Source: Allorhizocola rhizosphaerae | GTDB taxonomy: Bacteria > Actinomycetota > Actinomycetes > Mycobacteriales > Micromonosporaceae | Reading direction: 5' to 3' | DNA: 50,416 nt | NCBI RefSeq assembly: GCF_003426775.1 | Contig: NZ_QJUG01000036.1 | Coordinates: forward strand, 1-50,416 | Part shown: positions 34,365 through 42,740 of the stretch, one piece after another | Numbering within the stretch: position 1 is the first letter of the stretch | Layout of the letters: every line of letters begins with the position of its first letter | The notes under the pieces: model-generated | The model's database searches: none | The model's input: only the letters and a program-made list of their open reading frames with translations | Told to the model about the DNA's origin: nothing | Program-made: the position numbers and the translations under genes

Positions 34365-37228
34365 TCAGATAGGGGTCGGGCTCACTGGCTCATAGGGAAG
34401 GAGGATGGCGAGGTCGATGGTGACCTGAGTGGCGTCAGGGACGCCGAGCTGTTGGTAAAGATCCAGGGCGTGACCGAGGTGGAGAGCGGCGATGGAGGTG
34501 TCGCCCAGGTCGAGGGCAGCCCGGCCAAGGCCTTCTAACGCGTGGGCTTCTTCGAGGCGGTGATGGATGCGGCGAGCGATAACCAGGGCCTGCTGGTACA
34601 GCTCGTACGCGTGGTCGGGGTCGCCGGTGAGGCGGTGCAGGGTGGCGAGGTGGTTGAGGGCTTCTGCCTCGTCGTCGGGGGCGCCCACCTCGCGAAATAC
34701 AGCCAGTGCTTCGTGGAGAAGGTGGGCCGCTTCGGTGTATTTGCCGGTCAGATATGTCACGGCTGCGAGGCGGGTAGAGGCGATCGCTTCGCCGTGCTTA
34801 CGGCCGAGAGATCTGTGCAGTTCGATGGCTTGTCGATGAAGCCTGGCCGCGGCGGAGTAATCCCCCATGAGCCGCCGCGCCATCCCTAACTCGTCAACGG
34901 TGTTGGCCTGGCCGAGTCGGTTCCCGACCCCCTGGTGCAGCTCCAGGGCTTGACTGAGCAGATCGGCAGCGGCCGGGTAATCCCCGGTCAACCACCGCAC
35001 GCTCCCCAGCTCCTTGAGGGTGTTGGCCTGGCCGAGTCGATTCCCGACGGCCTGGTGCAGCTCCAGGGCTTGGCTGAGCAGGTCGGCAGCGGCCGGGTAG
35101 TTTCCGGTCAGCGACCGTACGATTCCCAGTTCGTTGAGGGTGTTGGCCTGGCCGCGGTGGTAGCCGACGGCTTGATGCAGCTCCAGGGCTTGACCGAGCA
35201 GATCGGCAGCGGCCGGGTAATCCCCGGTCAACCACCGCACGGTCCCGAGATTGTGTACGGCGGTGGCGTGGCCGCGACGGTCGCCGAGCACCCGGTACAG
35301 GTCCAGGGCCCTTTGGCACAGTTCGGCTGCGGCCGGGTAGTCCCCGGTCAGTCGCCGCACGATCCCGAGCTCGTTGAGTGCGTGGGCTTGGCCAAGCCGG
35401 TCGCCGAGTGCCCGGTACAGGTCCAGGGCCTTTTGACACAGTTCGGCCGCGGCCGGATAGTCCCCGGTCAGTCGCCGGGCGGCCCCAAGGTCGTGCAGGG
35501 CGTCGGCCTCGGCGTGCTGGTCGCCGAGCTGGCGGGCGGCGGCAGCCGCGGCGTCATGTAGCTGGATGGCTTGGGTCCAGGGGCCATCGGCACGTAACAG
35601 ACCAGCGATGCCTGCGGTGAGCGCGACCGTGTGGGCGTGCTGACCGGTCGTGGTGGTGTGGTGTATGCAGGCGAGCAGGTTGGCTTGTTCAGCGCGCAGC
35701 CACGCCTCTGCCTGCTCCCAGGTCGTGAACTCAGGTGCGGCGAGCGGCGCCGCCGCCACGGCGCTGGCAGTGCGGGGGTAGCGGGCAAGGTGGGTATCGG
35801 CGCAAATGGCGGTGTGCTGATAGAAGCCCAGCAGCCGCCCGATCGCTTCCTGGCGCACGTTGGCCGGGTCGACGGTGATGGTCAGGGTGTTGGCGTGGGC
35901 GCGGATGAGGTCGTGCATTCGGTAGCGGCGGTAGACCGGCTCGTCGAGCAGGTGGTCGGCGTACAACCCGTCCAGATGCTGCTGCGCTTCCTCCAATGGA
36001 ATGCCAGCAAGAGCGGCGGCGGCGTACGGGTCGATGTCTATGCCGGGGTGCAGGCCGAGCAGGCGGAACAATCGCTGCCGATTGGCGTGTAGGTTTTGGT
36101 AGGACAGGTCGAACACGGCAGCGACTGTGCGGTTCTCCGCGGTGAAGGTGAGCGGGCCGCCAGATCCGCGCACCTCTCGCAGCAGATCGCCGAGGGTCCA
36201 GGACCGATGCCGCAGAAATAGGCTGGCCGTGATCGAGACCGCCAGGGGCAGGTAGCCGCAGGCGCGTACCAGTTCGGCCATGGCGTCCCGGTTGGTGGCG
36301 GCGTGTGGCGCCAGACGCATGAACATGGTGATCGCTTCATCCGGGGTGAGGATGTCCAGCGGCAAGGGCACCGCCGAAGGGATATCCCCGAGGCTGCGCC
36401 GGGAGGTGACCAGTACCAGGCTGCTGGCGGAGCCGGGCAGGAGAGGGGCAACCTGTTGACTGCTGGCCGCATTGTCCAGGACTAGAAGCAGCCGTTTGTC
36501 GGCCGTCCGATCGCGCCATAGCGCGGCCCGTCCGTCCACCGTGGCGGGGAGAAATCGGGGGTCTATCCCATCGGCGGCCAGCAGCTGCGTCAGCGCGTCA
36601 TCCGGCTGCACCGGTGCTTGCCCTGGGGTGTGGGCGTGCAGGTCGATGAACAACTGCCGGTCACCGAACCGATCCTTGAGCATGTGCGCGACATGTACGG
36701 CCAGGGCAGTTTTGCCGATACCCGGCATGCCATCAATCGCATGGATAGCGATCACCCCACCATGCCGCGCGGCATCAGCGGCCGCATTGACGATCTGCTG
36801 GAGTTCCTTGTCCCGGCCCACGAATACCGCCTGATCGGCCGGCAGCGTACATCGCGTTGCACCGGGGCCGGCCACAGCCTGCGGCTCAGTCATGGACAGA
36901 TCCATGCTGGGTGGTGCAGGCAACGCCGAGCCGGCTGCGATACGCCGCCGGGCAGCCACCCACCGGTGCACGTCGCCCTGGTCGCCGCCGCAGGCGCGCA
37001 CCAACGAAACCACCAAGTCCTCCCGGGGCAACGCATCCCGGCTCAACGCCGCCGTGATCGTGCTCCGCGGCAGCACCTGCCCGACTTGGGCAGCACGTTT
37101 TCCAGCCGCCGGAAACCGGCACCGGACCAGTTCTTCAACCGGCGCAACGCGTCCACGAACTCGGTAGCCGTGCCCGCCGCACTCGGATCGGGCAGGTCTT
37201 GCCTATCGAGCGATCCAGACACCTCCAT
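34365..37228 (-). pseudogene. HTH-STAND-TPR protein, frameshifted near its N-terminus
   Basis: Most of the gene (34365-37076) is one frame of 903 residues: P-loop IDGMPGIGKTALAVHVA, Walker B LLLVLDNAAS, VLVTSRR, MHDLIRAHANT, then about nine TPR-like repeats of 40 residues (GDYPAAAELCQKALDLYRAL and close variants). The helix-turn-helix start lies in another frame: SGSLDRQDLPDPSAAGTATE, then FVDALRRLKNWSGAGFRRLE. The break is at the TTTT run 37098-37101, where one base appears lost. Adding one base gives RLEKRAAQVGQVLPRSTITA, joining both parts as in the family. Intact apart from this homopolymer, it may be a sequencing error or a phase-variable site. The start is placed at ATG 37228; others nearby are possible. 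Confidence 0.75.
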
Positions 37229-37318
37229 CACACCGTCGCCGACAACCCCTGACACATCCAGGATACGACAGCCATAGACGATGCCGCATACACATGAGTG
37301 AGAGTGGCCGGGATCGGC

Positions 37319-37332
37319 CCGGGACAGTCCGG
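37319..37332. promoter_or_regulatory. Shared palindrome, copy 2 (divergent promoter region)
   Basis: CCGGGACAGTCCGG lies between the HTH-STAND gene (start about 37228, minus) and the ricin-type lectin gene (start 37502, plus). Read on the minus strand, GGCGCCGGACTGTCCCGG has the same flank as the copies at 10925 and 48411. It sits about 90 bp upstream of the STAND start and 170 bp upstream of the lectin start. Confidence 0.55.
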
Positions 37333-37501
37333 CGCCGCTAAACGTCTGGTGACACATCGTGCGCTGCCCGATCCTGAAGCCTGCAACTTCACCCAGATTG
37401 ATACGGCCGCTATCAAACGAGACAGCGCGAAATCGGTGTAGCCCCAATGGGTTGGTCACATGCGATGCCGCGCTTGCGAATCTTGAAAGGAGATCCACTC
37501 G

Positions 37502-37993
37502 ATGCACACTGTGACGAAAGTCTTCCGCGATACCTGGGCCATCCTGGTCTTGGTGCTCGCAACCTCGATCATCTCGCCCACGGGCCCGGCGGCGGCGGCA
37601 CCGGACCGTCCGCCCGGCGTGTCCGCCAACCTGTCCGTGTTCTTCCGCAACATCGAGACTGGCCTGTGTCTAGACAGCAACGGCACTCAGATCTACACAC
37701 ATGTCTGCAACGGTGGCGATTGGCAGCGCTGGGATATCACCTACCGGGGCACCTACATCGAGGTACGCAACAGGCGAACCGCCCTGTGTTTGGACAGCAA
37801 CGGCGTTCAAATCTATCCCCACGTCTGCAACGGTGGCGACTGGCAGCGCTGGGATGACCAGCCCAACCTTCCCCCCACGCCGAACGTCCACGTGCACAGA
37901 GTCAGTGGCCTATGCCTTGACAGCAACTACGCGGGTCAGGTCTACCCACACATCTGCAACGGCGGCCTGTTCCAACGCTGGCAAGCCATATAG
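37502..37993 (+). CDS. Secreted ricin-type beta-trefoil lectin
   Basis: A 163-residue exported protein. The signal peptide has a basic start and hydrophobic core (AILVLVLATSIISP) and ends near PAAAAP (about residue 33). Three repeats follow, each with GLCLDSN / ALCLDSN, then IYTHVCNGGDWQRW, IYPHVCNGGDWQRW and VYPHICNGGLFQRW. The QxW-type signature and the Cys pair of each repeat mark a beta-trefoil of the ricin B / CBM13 class, which binds sugars. There is no catalytic domain, so it is a free lectin. ATG 37502 follows AAGGAG (about 37487-37492). It is divergent from the HTH-STAND gene, sharing the palindrome-bearing intergenic region. Confidence 0.88.
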   Translation: MHTVTKVFRDTWAILVLVLATSIISPTGPAAAAPDRPPGVSANLSVFFRNIETGLCLDSNGTQIYTHVCNGGDWQRWDITYRGTYIEVRNRRTALCLDSNGVQIYPHVCNGGDWQRWDDQPNLPPTPNVHVHRVSGLCLDSNYAGQVYPHICNGGLFQRWQAI

Positions 37994-38120
37994 GCAACGG
38001 CCCGGCAACGGCCCCGACGACTCAGGTAAGGCTGCACGGGATGTCGTCCTCCACGGGATTAAGCGAAACGGACGGCGCCAACCACGGGTGTCAGTCGAGT
38101 CGAAGTGCCCATGTCCAGGA

Positions 38121-38154
38121 GTGGGTGGGAGCAACTTGTGGTGCTCCCACCCAC
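38121..38154. terminator. Strong hairpin downstream of the lectin gene
   Basis: Thirteen-base-pair perfect stem GTGGGTGGGAGCA / TGCTCCCACCCAC with an 8-nt loop, 127 nt after the lectin stop. It is a plausible terminator for the lectin transcript. Confidence 0.55.
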
Positions 38155-38820
38155 GACAGATCAAACCAGCCGTGCGGCGTGGGATGCCGAGTCGGCCGCA
38201 GCCGGTATGCCGGCCAGAATGGTGATGACGTTGGGTTGGCTCGGTGGCCGGGCTCGTCCAGGGGTCACGCCGGAGCAACAGCGCCGGCACCGAGCTGGGT
38301 CGGTGTGCCCGCCCGTCGTGGGTGGTCCGGTGGTGTTGAGGTTGCGGGCGATGGCGAGAGCAGCGTCGTAGCCGAAGAGGGGTTTTCGTCCTCCGTGAGT
38401 GTTTCATCCTGCTGCCCCGGGGGGGTTCGTCTCACTGCGGCGGCGGTGGCGGTCACGGGTCCTCTGGTCTTGACTCCTGTACCGTCGGGACGCTCGGGGT
38501 CGCGTCGAGGCCGATCGATCCTTCCGATGCTGTCAGGTCCGGGCGGCGAACGCAAGCGGCGCTTCCGGAATGGCGTTGGTTACACGCACCGGAACGAGCG
38601 TCCGCATAGCTGCCTGATTGGCATTCAGAGTGGGAATTGCCTTCCTCGGCCCGCAGGCACAAGGCGCGTAGATCCGCATCATGGCGACTGCGTTCGATCG
38701 TCCTACCAACACTTGTCGACCGATCGGCAGTTGCTGTTGCGCCTTCTTGGTACGGTCCGGAGTCTTAATCGATCCCATGCTGCCGCTTGCAAAGCGTGGC
38801 CGGGACTGGTGTCAACTGGA

Positions 38821-38834
38821 CCGGGACAGTCCTG
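38821..38834. promoter_or_regulatory. Shared palindrome, copy 3
   Basis: CCGGGACAGTCCTG, 91 bp upstream of the secreted-protein start at 38926. Read on the minus strand it gives GCAGGACTGTCCCGGTCC, with the same GGACTGTCCCGG core and similar flank as copies 1 and 4. Confidence 0.5.
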
Positions 38835-38925
38835 CGTCGCCCGACCACTCACCCTGTACCCACTTCGTGCCCAAGGCTGGAACCAGATCGCATCGCATCA
38901 CCATGCACCTCGGAAAGGAACCGGC

Positions 38926-39540
38926 ATGAAGAAACCGACCATCACTGGCCTACACCGGCCAGGCCTCGTGTTCGCGGCCATGGCGGCCGTCGTGACGGTG
39001 ACGGTGTCCGCGTCCGCCGCGCTGGCCATCGCCCCAGACCCCGCCTCCCGCATGACCACCAGCTGTTACAACAGCAACGACAGGCAACGCGCCGTGGATG
39101 TTCAGAAAGAAGGCACCTGCAACGCCGGCCAGATCGAGCTGACCGCAACAAACTCCATCATGCGGTGGGGGTCAGGCACGGTCCGGCCGATGTCCCGCGT
39201 CGGTGGGGTGGCCGTTGTGGCACTGCTTCAGCCGGGCGACAGACTTCCGGCCGGGATCTGGAGCGTCACGGCCACCGTTCTGATCGCCCACAGTCTTGAG
39301 GTGAAGTCCTTCCGGTGCTGGATACGGACCGCTGGTACCAAGGCACAAATCGGTGGACAACTGCAGGACTGGGGCGGCGCGGGTGGCTGGCATCGGACAA
39401 TGACCATCCCAGGCCTCGTCGACTTGGCCCAACCGGACTGGATTGACATCTACTGTTCACACGATTACGACATGCCGACAAACGGTGGCGTAGTGCAAAT
39501 CGAACACGTCGAGGTCTTCGCACAAAAGATCACAGTTTAG
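38926..39540 (+). CDS. Secreted protein of unknown function
   Basis: A 204-residue exported protein. Signal peptide: MKKPTITGLHRPG start, core LVFAAMAAVVTVTVSASAALA, predicted cleavage near residue 36. The mature part of about 170 residues has four Cys (TTSCYNSND, EGTCNAGQ, SFRCWIRTA, DIYCSHDYD), likely two disulfides, and is beta-rich (VGGVAVVALLQPGDRLPAGI, WSVTATVLIAHSLEVKSF). No family recognised. The fold could be a jelly-roll or similar binding module; that is a guess from strand pattern. ATG 38926 follows GGAAAGGA. It has the shared palindrome upstream and a strong terminator directly after it, so it is a single-gene unit. Confidence 0.75.
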   Translation: MKKPTITGLHRPGLVFAAMAAVVTVTVSASAALAIAPDPASRMTTSCYNSNDRQRAVDVQKEGTCNAGQIELTATNSIMRWGSGTVRPMSRVGGVAVVALLQPGDRLPAGIWSVTATVLIAHSLEVKSFRCWIRTAGTKAQIGGQLQDWGGAGGWHRTMTIPGLVDLAQPDWIDIYCSHDYDMPTNGGVVQIEHVEVFAQKITV

Positions 39541-39549
39541 CCCGATCAC

Positions 39550-39589
39550 GGACCGGCGCCGCTGCCAGCGAGGCAGCTCGCGCCGGTCC
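39550..39589 (+). terminator. Terminator of the secreted-protein gene
   Basis: Ten-base-pair outer stem GGACCGGCGC / GCGCCGGTCC enclosing an inner GCTGCC / GGCAGC stem, starting 10 nt after the stop codon. The long compound hairpin is convincing despite lacking a U-run. Confidence 0.75.
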
Positions 39590-39801
39590 AGAGAACACCA
39601 CCACTCGTGGACGAACGCACCCTTCTGGGCGATAACAGTGCGTCTTGGTACGCAGTCCGAACTTGTCTGGGCTCGTGGATCCTTGAGGGCTTGCGGTCGG
39701 ACGATCGTACCTCGTCGGCGCGATGTGGTGAGGTTTCTGTGCTCGGCAGTTGGGTACACAGGACGACGTACCGCACATCCCTCTCTTCCGTGGAGCCAGA
39801 A

Positions 39802-39957
39802 GTGTTGATATTAGGTCTAGTCCTGCTGCTGATCGGATGGCTGACGGGCATCGGCATCCTGACCACGATAGGCATAATCCTGCTCGTCGTCGGCGCCGTT
39901 CTCATGCTGCTCGGCTCGGTCAACCGGCCGGTATTCGGCCGCCGATACTGGTATTAG
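39802..39957 (+). CDS. DUF6131-like 51-residue membrane protein
   Basis: A small protein starting at GTG 39802 behind GGAG (39792-39795). Its sequence LILGLVLLLIGWLTGIGILT then IGIILLVVGAVLMLLGSV, ending RPVFGRRYWY, has two membrane helices. It matches the compact actinobacterial DUF6131 pattern (IILGLILLLIGxLTGIxILWTIGIILxVIGAVL...GR). Function unknown. The frame extends upstream to 39607, but that part lacks membrane or family features. Its last 38 bp overlap the 3' end of the convergent hypothetical gene. Confidence 0.75.
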   Translation: MLILGLVLLLIGWLTGIGILTTIGIILLVVGAVLMLLGSVNRPVFGRRYWY

Positions 39958-40225
39958 CTGCAGGTTTTGAGGACCAGGCGAGCTGGGTCCAGGCTTGCGC
40001 TGGCGCACGCGGCCAGACGAGCCGGTCGACTTGATCGCGGGTCAGACCCGTCATAGTCGCGACCCCGCGACGGCCGGTCGGCGAAGATTTCTCGTGGTCA
40101 CAGACCAGGAGGTCTCCCCGAACACGGCCGTCGCGTCCAATGAGGACTGTAGGTGTGAGCGAACCGTCGCATCCAAGGGCATCGGTCAACATCGCCTGAA
40201 TAGCGCCCTTAACTTGAGTCCGCAT
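39920..40225 (-). CDS. Hypothetical 101-residue protein
   Basis: The frame begins MRTQVKGAIQAMLTDALGCD at ATG 40225. AGAGGA lies about 8 nt upstream, so it is probably translated. The middle (SLTPTVLIGRDGRVRGDLLV) looks like two beta strands around a turn. The rest is mixed, ending in a Pro/Ala-rich tail antisense to the DUF6131 gene. No domain, signal peptide or membrane helix is recognised. It may be real; expression evidence would be needed. Confidence 0.4.
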   Translation of the reverse strand: MRTQVKGAIQAMLTDALGCDGSLTPTVLIGRDGRVRGDLLVCDHEKSSPTGRRGVATMTGLTRDQVDRLVWPRAPAQAWTQLAWSSKPAANTSIGGRIPAG

Positions 40226-40270
40226 TTCATTTCCTCTTTCTTTCGTCCGACAGGGCAATGGCGGGAACGT

Positions 40271-40711
40271 TCAGACGCTGTAGTCGAAGATCCAGAATCG
40301 GCTTGGTGTACCGGCCATGCCTGCGGAGGTGACGGCAGCGACGCGCCAGCGCCCAGTGTTCGCACCGATCCGGTGATCGTGGAAGGTCGCGCCGATCGGG
40401 ACGATAGGGGCTCGTGGACGCCAAACGCCTCGGTGCACTCTCGTAGGGCCAGCAGCTGACCACGTTCTGCAGACCCGCCGCACCGCATGCGACTCGCGGT
40501 CGCCGTCCTGGAGGGGCCGGCACGGCTTCAGGATCAGCAGAGGCATGCTGTTAGCGGCGTGAGTTTCGGAGATGAAGACCTTCCCCTCTGGCGGGCGGCA
40601 TACGAGCGGCGGGGCGCGGCCGCACCGAACGTGTACCTGCCTCGCGCCAGCATGTTTAGCAGCATCCCCAGCCTTCGCGAAATGGCTTGACGAGCCACTC
40701 TCATCGATCAA
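40271..40711 (-). CDS. Uncertain 146-codon frame next to the ABC pair
   Basis: A TTG-started open frame (SGSSSHFAKAGDAAKHAGAR, ending RFWIFDYSV) with no recognised domain. A strong GGAGGT at about 40733-40738 stands before an ATG (about 40723) that reads MTSSLDR and stops. Changing one base would connect that start to this frame, so it may be a frameshifted small gene divergent from the ABC genes. The codon pattern is not clearly coding. Apart from it, 40226-40898 shows no gene. Confidence 0.25.
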   Translation of the reverse strand: MIDESGSSSHFAKAGDAAKHAGARQVHVRCGRAPPLVCRPPEGKVFISETHAANSMPLLILKPCRPLQDGDRESHAVRRVCRTWSAAGPTRVHRGVWRPRAPIVPIGATFHDHRIGANTGRWRVAAVTSAGMAGTPSRFWIFDYSV

Positions 40712-40898
40712 GACTACTGGTCATGGTGTAAACCTCCGGACCGCGCTGAAGACGTCCGTGCCCGCTCGATGAGCGCGCTCACGTACATCCGTGATGCGTG
40801 CCGCACGGGGCGTCCCTTCTTGTGCGCATTCTGCGTGCGCATCCCAGCGGGTCGCCGGCGAGTGCGCCGGCTCTGTCCACAATCGACGGTTCGGAGGA

Positions 40899-42740
40899 AT
40901 GGTTTTGTTGGCGCATCTTGTCGCCGACCGCATCGCGCTGCTCAAAAGGCTGCGATCGGTCGGTCCCGGGCTGCTGTCCGGGCTTGTCTTGTTGACCGTC
41001 GCGGGCGGCCTGATACCGGCGGCCACCGCATTGACGTTCGCAGCGTTGGTCGGCGGCGTCGCGCGGGACGTTGGCGTAGCGGGTGTCGCCACGACGGCCC
41101 TCCTGGCGTACCTGACGGTCCTGTTGCTCGGTCACCTGCTCGGCACGGTTCGCGAGCCGTTGTCCTACCTCGCGCAAATGCGCATCGACGGCGACCATCG
41201 GGCGCAGGTGTCCCGGTTGGCCGCGATGAGCGCGACGATCGGTGCGCTGGAACGGGCCGATGTGCAGGTGTTGATCCGCCAGGCGCGGGCCGACCCGGAA
41301 AGCTTCATGGATGGGACACCCGGCCCTGGCGCGCTCGCCCAGCTTGACGTGATCGGGCGGGTGATCGGGATCGTGGGCTCGAGCGCTGTCCTGGCCGCCT
41401 ATGCGTGGTGGCCGGTCCCGCTTTTGGTGCTGTCGGCCGCCGCGCTGTACGGGCTGATTCAGCTGGAGGGCCGCGACTGGCGACGGGTGTGGCGGGGCGT
41501 GCTCATGCCCGGCATGCGTGCTGATGTCTGGGCGCAGGCGCTGGTCTCGCCGAGCGAGGGCAAGGAGATCCGGGTCTTCGGGCTCGCCGGCTGGGCGGTG
41601 GAACGGATTCAGCAGTACATGCGGGCGGCGTTCGATCCGATGTGGAGCGTTGGCCGCCAGGTGCTCGCCCGCCAGTGGTGGCAGGTCCCGCTGGTGTTCG
41701 GGCCGCTCTCGGTCGCCTATCTCGCGGTGACCGCGGACGCGGTCCGTGGCCAGGCGCCGGTGGCGATCGCGGCGGCCGTATTCGCCGCCGCGATGGGCAT
41801 CTTCCCGGCGGACGCGCACCAGGCCCACCTGACGATCAACGCACTGACCTGTTTGCGGGCGTTCGACCGGCTGCGCGAGGAACTCCCTGAGGCGTCCACA
41901 GTGGGCAATGCCGTCGCCGGGCACGCGCCGCGGGCGGCCGCGCCACTGATCCGTTTCGAGGATGTCCGCTTCGCCTATCCCGGTACCGGCAGGCAGGTGC
42001 TCGACCACCTGGACCTGGAGATCCGGCCGGGCGAGCTGCTCGGCATCGTCGGTCTCAACGGCGCGGGCAAGTCGACGCTCATCAAGCTGCTCGCATCGCT
42101 GTACGAACCGACGTCCGGCCGGATCACCGCGGACGGCGTCGACGTGGCGGAAATCGGGCCTGTGGCCTGGCGCAGGCGGATCTCAATCGTGTTCCAGGAC
42201 TTCGTGCGCTACCACCTGTCCGCCGCCGACAACGTCGTTCTGGGCAACGCCTTGGCGCCCCGGGACGAAGACGCGCTCGCCGCCGCGGCACGCGACGCCG
42301 GCCTCGACGAGGTGGTTGCCCGGCTGCCGCTTGGCTGGGACACCCCGCTGGCCAGGTCGCGTACCGGCGGGGTGGACCTGTCCGGCGGCCAGTGGCAGCA
42401 GGTCGTGCTGGCCCGCGCGCTCTATTCGGTGCGTACCGGCGCGCAGGTGCTCGTGCTCGACGAGCCCACCGCGCACCTGGACGTGCGCACCGAATTCGAC
42501 GTGTTCGGGCGGCTGGCCGCGCACAAGGGCGACGCCACCGTGGTCCTGATCTCCCACCGGCTGTCCACGGTGCGCCAAGCCGACCGCATCGTGCTGCTCA
42601 GCGACGGCCGGATCGCCGAGGCGGGCAGTCACGAAGAGCTGATGGCGCTGGGCGGGCAATACGCGGCGATGTTCACGATCCAGGCCGAGCGGTTCAACCG
42701 CGGTTATGACGACCGTATCGAGGAAGAGGAGTTGTGGTGA
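40899..42740 (+). CDS. ABC half-transporter (TMD-NBD), subunit 1
   Basis: A 613-residue exporter-type half-transporter. The N-terminal ~330 residues have about six membrane helices (LLSGLVLLTVAGGLIPAATA, VATTALLAYLTVLLLGHLLG and others) with a coupling segment SEGKEIRVFGLAGWAVERIQ. The NBD has Walker A VGLNGAGKST, Q-loop FQDFVRY, signature LSGGQWQQ, Walker [13 protein letters not shown] and H-loop ISHRLSTV, all intact. ATG 40899 directly abuts GGAGGA, so the TTG codons at 40905 or 40908 may be the real starts. It overlaps the next gene by 4 bp and almost certainly forms a heterodimer with it. The substrate is unknown; pairs of this type often export RiPPs or other small peptides in actinomycetes. 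A decayed relative is at 4614-6589. Confidence 0.88.
   Translation: MVLLAHLVADRIALLKRLRSVGPGLLSGLVLLTVAGGLIPAATALTFAALVGGVARDVGVAGVATTALLAYLTVLLLGHLLGTVREPLSYLAQMRIDGDHRAQVSRLAAMSATIGALERADVQVLIRQARADPESFMDGTPGPGALAQLDVIGRVIGIVGSSAVLAAYAWWPVPLLVLSAAALYGLIQLEGRDWRRVWRGVLMPGMRADVWAQALVSPSEGKEIRVFGLAGWAVERIQQYMRAAFDPMWSVGRQVLARQWWQVPLVFGPLSVAYLAVTADAVRGQAPVAIAAAVFAAAMGIFPADAHQAHLTINALTCLRAFDRLREELPEASTVGNAVAGHAPRAAAPLIRFEDVRFAYPGTGRQVLDHLDLEIRPGELLGIVGLNGAGKSTLIKLLASLYEPTSGRITADGVDVAEIGPVAWRRRISIVFQDFVRYHLSAADNVVLGNALAPRDEDALAAAARDAGLDEVVARLPLGWDTPLARSRTGGVDLSGGQWQQVVLARALYSVRTGAQVLVLDEPTAHLDVRTEFDVFGRLAAHKGDATVVLISHRLSTVRQADRIVLLSDGRIAEAGSHEELMALGGQYAAMFTIQAERFNRGYDDRIEEEELW

Larger units (their letters stand above)
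37994..38925. other. Gene-poor region with possible STAND relic
   Basis: No intact gene over about 930 bp. A hairpin lies at 38121-38154. On the minus strand at 38533-38778 a short frame reads QQLPIGRQVLVGRSNAVAMM. It faintly resembles the segment LPADQAVFVGRDKELQQI that precedes the P-loop in the nearby STAND protein, so it may be a remnant; this is weak. The shared palindrome copy 3 is at 38821-38834. Confidence 0.35.
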
